Assembly (NCBI RefSeq): GCF_004924335.1
Contig: NZ_CP024633.1
Location: forward strand, 1,674,001 to 1,738,000
DNA: 64,000 nucleotides
DNA from: Mycobacteroides salmoniphilum
GTDB lineage: Bacteria > Actinomycetota > Actinomycetes > Mycobacteriales > Mycobacteriaceae
Reading direction: 5' to 3'
Shown: piece after piece, positions 61,118-64,000 of the stretch
How the letters are laid out: each line of letters starts with the position of its first letter
Numbering within the stretch: position 1 is the first letter of the stretch
The notes under the pieces: generated by a model
What the model was told of the DNA's origin: nothing
The model's input: the letters and a program-made list of their open reading frames with translations, nothing else
Databases searched by the model: none
Made by a program: the position numbers and the translations under genes

Positions 61118-61582
61118 ATGGCGCGAGACCTGGGTTCATGGTTGTCGGGGCTTGGTTCGGTGCAGGGCGCGGGCAACTCTCGGTATCCCGGAGAGCAGCT
61201 CGGCCTGCCCGAGATCGGTCCCGGATCAGCGGCACCGATGGCGCGGCGGCTGCTGGCACTGCTACTCGACTGGCTCATCGCCGGCGGTCTGGCCTTGCTG
61301 TTCGTCAAGGGAAATCTCCTGTCGCCCACGTTGTCCTCGGCGCAGCTGCTGACCTGGCTCGTCATCGGTGTGGTGGCGGTGCGGCTGTGGCGATTTACCC
61401 CCGGCCAGTACCTGGCGGGCGTACAGATAGCGCCCGCCGATGGAACGAACTCGGTGGGCATCGGCCGCGCGTTTGTCAGGAATCTGCTGATCGCGGTGAT
61501 CGTGCCGCCGCTCATCACCGATGTTGACGGTCGCGGTCTGCACGACCGGGTGACCCGCACCGTCGTGATTCGTGTGCGATGA
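61118..61582 (+). CDS. RDD-family membrane protein
   Basis: A 154-residue protein with the RDD signature: MARRLLALLLDWLIAGGLAL (R and D in helix 1, about residues 40-60), a second helix QLLTWLVIGVVAVRLWRF, GQYLAGVQIAPADGTN, and the C-terminal DGRGLHDRVTRTVVI. Function of RDD proteins is mostly unknown. Located next to glnA1 as in M. tuberculosis (Rv2219A). Divergent from glnA1 and sharing its regulatory region. Confidence 0.85.
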   Translation: MARDLGSWLSGLGSVQGAGNSRYPGEQLGLPEIGPGSAAPMARRLLALLLDWLIAGGLALLFVKGNLLSPTLSSAQLLTWLVIGVVAVRLWRFTPGQYLAGVQIAPADGTNSVGIGRAFVRNLLIAVIVPPLITDVDGRGLHDRVTRTVVIRVR

Positions 61583-61601
61583 GCCGCTTGCGCGAAGAGC
61601 G
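61579..61601 (+). repeat. Short dispersed element, copy 2
   Basis: GATGAGCCGCTTGCGCGAAG continuing AGC, overlapping the RDD stop codon. Matches 50873-50895 at 20 of 23 bases and lies in the same position, immediately after a stop codon. Confidence 0.5.
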
Positions 61602-61614
61602 TAGGCAGCGCTAG

Positions 61615-63009
61615 ATGGTTCTGCTCGCCGTCTGTTTGGCGGTGTTCATGCTGCTGCTCGACATGACGATTGTGTCGAGTGCGCTGGCGGACCTGCAGGT
61701 GTCGTTGGGGGCCGACCTTGCCGATCTGCAGTGGGTGATCGATGCCTACGCGCTGCCGATGGCTGGACTGCTGCTCACCGCCGCCACCCTGGGCGATCGC
61801 CTGGGCCGTCGACGGCTCTACCTGCTGGGCATGGTGCTGTTCACCGCGGCCTCGCTGGGCTGCGCGTTGTCGAGCAGTGCGCCCATGCTGATCGGAGTGC
61901 GTGCGGTCCAGGGCATCGGCGGGGCGATCCTGCTGGCGGTATCGCTGCCGATCATCGCCGCGGCGTACCCGCAGGAGCGCCGTGGTGCCCCTATCGCGAT
62001 CTACGGCGCGGTGATGGGTGCGGGCAGCGCCGCCGGTCCGCTGCTGGGCGGGTTCCTCGTCACACACTTCGGATGGCCGTCAATTTTCCTGGTCAACCTG
62101 CCGGTGGGTGTGATCGCGCTGGTGATCGCCGTGCGCCACCTGCCGGAGACCCGCGGAGACGCGCTGCGACCCGTCGACTGGGTGGGCACGATGCTGCTCA
62201 CCTTCGGGCTGATTGTGGGTGTCTTCTCGGTGATCTCCCTGCACGACGGGGGGATTGGCGCCACAACATCGGGCTCATTGGCGGTTGGCGCCGTACTGGC
62301 TCTGGTGCTGTTCTTCTGGTGGGAGAGCCGTGCGCCTGCGCCCATGCTGAGCCTGCGGCTGGTCGCCTCGCCCGGTTTCGCCGGGGTGTGGGTGGCCGCG
62401 GCCGCGGCGTCCGGCACGCTCATCGCGGCCACCAATTATTTGGCGTTGTACTTCATGAATACCCTGGGTTACAACGCTTTTGAGACCGGTCTGCGTGCTG
62501 GCCCGCTGACGCTCGCGACCATTGTGGGGGCACCGTTGGGGATTCTGGTGGGCAGGAGGCTGCCCACCATGGTCACCATCCCCGGCGGTGTGGCGCTGGT
62601 GGCGGTTGGATTATGGGCCGCGACGGGAGCCCACGCCGATACGGTCTGGACCCACTTCATTGTCGGCTCCACGCTGGCCGGGCTGGGGCTGGGAGCGCTC
62701 TCGGCGATGACATCCGATGCTGCACTGCGGTTTGTGCCGTTGGACGACGCCGGGATGGCGACCGGGTCAGTGAGCACGGGCCGTCAGATCGGCATCCTTC
62801 TGGGCGTAGCTGGCATGGGTGTGGCATTCGGGCATGCCGCCGCCGGTCAGACCGGGGCCCGGGCCGCCGGAGCCGCGGGCATCGACAGTGTGCTGTCGCT
62901 GGGGGCGCTTGCGGCGGCCTGCGCGGCGCTCGTTTCGCTGATTCTGCTCGCTGTGGCTACGATGAGTCGCTCGCACGATCCGGCCACCGGAGAGTCGCTA
63001 GCTATCTAG
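61615..63009 (+). CDS. MFS drug/metabolite exporter (DHA2, EmrB/QacA type)
   Basis: A 464-residue transporter with about 14 helices. LDMTIVSSALADLQVSLGA (motif D1 region), TLGDRLGRRRLYLLGMVLF (motif A), GVRAVQGIGGAILLAVSLPI and GAVMGAGSAAGPLLGGFLV (motif C of drug exporters) are clear. The start lies at the first predicted helix, leaving almost no cytoplasmic N-terminus; GTG/TTG upstream alternatives would run into the 23-bp element. Substrate unknown. 32 bp after the RDD gene. Confidence 0.87.
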   Translation: MVLLAVCLAVFMLLLDMTIVSSALADLQVSLGADLADLQWVIDAYALPMAGLLLTAATLGDRLGRRRLYLLGMVLFTAASLGCALSSSAPMLIGVRAVQGIGGAILLAVSLPIIAAAYPQERRGAPIAIYGAVMGAGSAAGPLLGGFLVTHFGWPSIFLVNLPVGVIALVIAVRHLPETRGDALRPVDWVGTMLLTFGLIVGVFSVISLHDGGIGATTSGSLAVGAVLALVLFFWWESRAPAPMLSLRLVASPGFAGVWVAAAAASGTLIAATNYLALYFMNTLGYNAFETGLRAGPLTLATIVGAPLGILVGRRLPTMVTIPGGVALVAVGLWAATGAHADTVWTHFIVGSTLAGLGLGALSAMTSDAALRFVPLDDAGMATGSVSTGRQIGILLGVAGMGVAFGHAAAGQTGARAAGAAGIDSVLSLGALAAACAALVSLILLAVATMSRSHDPATGESLAI

Positions 63010-63099
63010 CCATCGGTGATCGCGCCTGCCTGTACGGATGCCCACGGGTATTTGTGCATTGCGGTGGTGAGCCGTAGACAGAGGGAGTAGCTTTCGATC

Positions 63100-63936
63100 A
63101 TGGAGAGCGCGGCGGTTCTCATCGCAGCGCCCGGTGTCGGTTCCGATCGGGGGACGGACGCGAACCCGCGGCCGCGGTACAGCATTGTCCTGTCGTCTGA
63201 TCCGGCTGAAGTTGAAGCCGCACAACGGCTTCGGTATCAGGCGTTCGCCGACGAAATGGGTGCGCCATTGCCGCACGCCGTTCGTGGGCCGATCACGGGC
63301 GAGATGATCGATGTGGACAAGCTGGATCCTTATTGCGATCACCTACTGGCGCGCGACGAGGACACCGGAGCCATCATCGGCTGTTGCCGGCTGCTCCCGC
63401 CCGAGGGATACCAGGCGGCGGGGGAGACGTTTACCGACTCGATGTTCGACGCGTCGGCGCTTGACCCCCTGCGGCCCAAACTGGTTGAAATCGGCAGGGT
63501 TACCGTCGCGCCCGAACATCGCAACGGTGCCGTCATGGGGATCTTGTGGGCCGGGATTTTCCGTTACCAGCAGATGACCGAGCACCAGTACGCGATTGGC
63601 TGTCTGTCGGTCCGGATGGAGGGCGGCGGGCCGCGGGGATCGTTGGTGCGCTCGGTGCATGATTTCGCGCAACGGTTCGCCGCCCCCGGCGAGTATCGGG
63701 TTGTACCCAGAAATCCGGTCGTTGTCGACGGCGTGCCGCTGGAGGAGATCGCGCCCCAGGAAAAGGCGAAGATCCCACCGCTGCTGCACGGATGCCTGCG
63801 CATCGGCGGACGTATCTGCGGACCGCCTTCCTTCGATCCCGAGTTCGACATGGCGGACTTCTTGGTATTGGTCACCAAGGAAACTGCACGGCAACGTTAT
63901 TTGGAGCGTCTGGAGCGGTCCCTTGCCCTCGGATAG
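63100..63936 (+). CDS. GNAT-type N-acyltransferase (OlsB/PF13444-like)
   Basis: A 278-residue protein with the PF13444 pattern: VEAAQRLRYQAFADEMGAPL, DVDKLDPYCDHLLARDEDTG, VEIGRVTVAPEHRNGAVMGI (acetyl/acyl-CoA loop) and PRGSLVRSVHDFAQRFA. Members include ornithine N-acyltransferases (OlsB) and acyl-homoserine-lactone-synthase-like enzymes. The next gene starts inside its last codons and encodes an N-hydroxylating monooxygenase, so a joint role in an ornithine/lysine-derived lipid or siderophore is plausible (inference). Confidence 0.75.
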   Translation: MESAAVLIAAPGVGSDRGTDANPRPRYSIVLSSDPAEVEAAQRLRYQAFADEMGAPLPHAVRGPITGEMIDVDKLDPYCDHLLARDEDTGAIIGCCRLLPPEGYQAAGETFTDSMFDASALDPLRPKLVEIGRVTVAPEHRNGAVMGILWAGIFRYQQMTEHQYAIGCLSVRMEGGGPRGSLVRSVHDFAQRFAAPGEYRVVPRNPVVVDGVPLEEIAPQEKAKIPPLLHGCLRIGGRICGPPSFDPEFDMADFLVLVTKETARQRYLERLERSLALG

Positions 63937-64000
63937 CCATGCTTCTTGCGATGTGCTCGGGGTCGGATTCGGGCCGTCCAACCTCGCGCTCGCGATAGCG
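63923..64000 (+). CDS. Start of an N-hydroxylating ornithine/lysine monooxygenase (partial)
   Basis: Cut by the window end. From a TTG at 63923 the frame overlaps the acyltransferase stop by 14 bp and reads on without a stop to 64000. CDVLGVGFGPSNLALAIA is the FAD-binding GxGxxN signature of SidA/PvdA/IucD/MbtG monooxygenases, which hydroxylate the side-chain amine of ornithine or lysine for siderophore synthesis. The start codon is uncertain (a GTG at 63952 is too late for the motif). Confidence 0.7.
   Translation, partial: MPSDSHASCDVLGVGFGPSNLALAIA

Noticed and set aside
63010..63099. IdeR iron box ahead of the acyltransferase
   Set aside because: No sequence close to TTAGGTTAGGCTAACCTAA is present in this gap.

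Overview
The window comes from a mycobacterium, most likely a rapid grower of the Mycobacteroides abscessus-chelonae type. The organism call rests on gene content and order, not on a database search. Evidence: high GC, many GTG starts, an MspA-family porin, LpqN/LppU/DUF3558 lipoproteins, ESX-type proteins, haemophore-like proteins, and a core block in the same order as Mycobacterium tuberculosis Rv2237-Rv2219A (cobD, SURF1, ptpA, HAD/ptkA, cobC, Nif3, zinc ribbon, RNase H-phosphatase, CYTH-CHAD, panB, caeA pair, glnA2, glnE, glnA1, RDD).

Positions 1-19,000 are accessory. They open with a phage terminase scrap, then small membrane proteins, lipoproteins and secreted proteins, a double SUKH (SMI1/KNR4) immunity-like protein, a lone Mrr-like nuclease, and several decayed genes: a frameshifted cyclic-phosphate-processing receiver protein, a gene with an in-frame TGA, and a frameshifted SnoaL-like gene. 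A tRNA 3'-end fragment that could be an old attachment site follows.

Positions 8,096-18,868 hold the most striking content. Three secreted proteins (9386-10369 minus, 11919-13082 minus, 17089-18336 plus) share a signal peptide plus a Pro/Gln-rich module with matching motifs in the same order (DPTGP, GSQFQPP, DYQGG, NGISIYN, YTQGP, NPxxQAPQQ). Each ends in a different C-terminal domain: a glycine-zipper hydrophobic domain, a phospholipase A2-like domain with a CARHDMC motif, and an HEVGH metallopeptidase-like domain. Each is followed by a membrane protein or lipoprotein suited to be its immunity protein. The third lies in an operon behind an MspA-family porin and a secreted companion whose C-terminus looks like an inactive copy of the phospholipase domain (HD replaced by QA). 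I read this as an undescribed mycobacterial polymorphic-toxin family, possibly exported through or with the MspA-type porin; the export route is inference.

Positions 19,030-23,113 carry an LpqN-type lipoprotein facing a second candidate effector operon: a small protein with a YxxxD motif, a DUF3558 lipoprotein, a WXG/EspB-like protein and a DUF2235 (Tle1-like) hydrolase with GFSRG. This looks like an ESX-linked lipase cassette.

From 23,230 to the end the window is mostly conserved chromosome: nickel/cobalt permease, cobalamin genes, ptpA with its HAD partner, an SOS-box-controlled 13E12-type HNH gene, a MoxR-DUF58-DUF4129 operon, rnpB, an RNB-domain nuclease, CYTH-CHAD, a fatty acyl-AMP ligase, panB, a wax ester synthase, two secreted caeA-type hydrolases, glnA2-glnE, two haemophore-like proteins, a PrrAB-like two-component system, two DoxX proteins, glnA1 with a GlnR-type box and a strong hairpin, an RDD protein, an MFS exporter, and a GNAT acyltransferase coupled to the start of an N-hydroxylating monooxygenase. 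At least eleven genes here have a TANNNT -10 box 6-7 nt before the start codon, the signature of leaderless transcripts.
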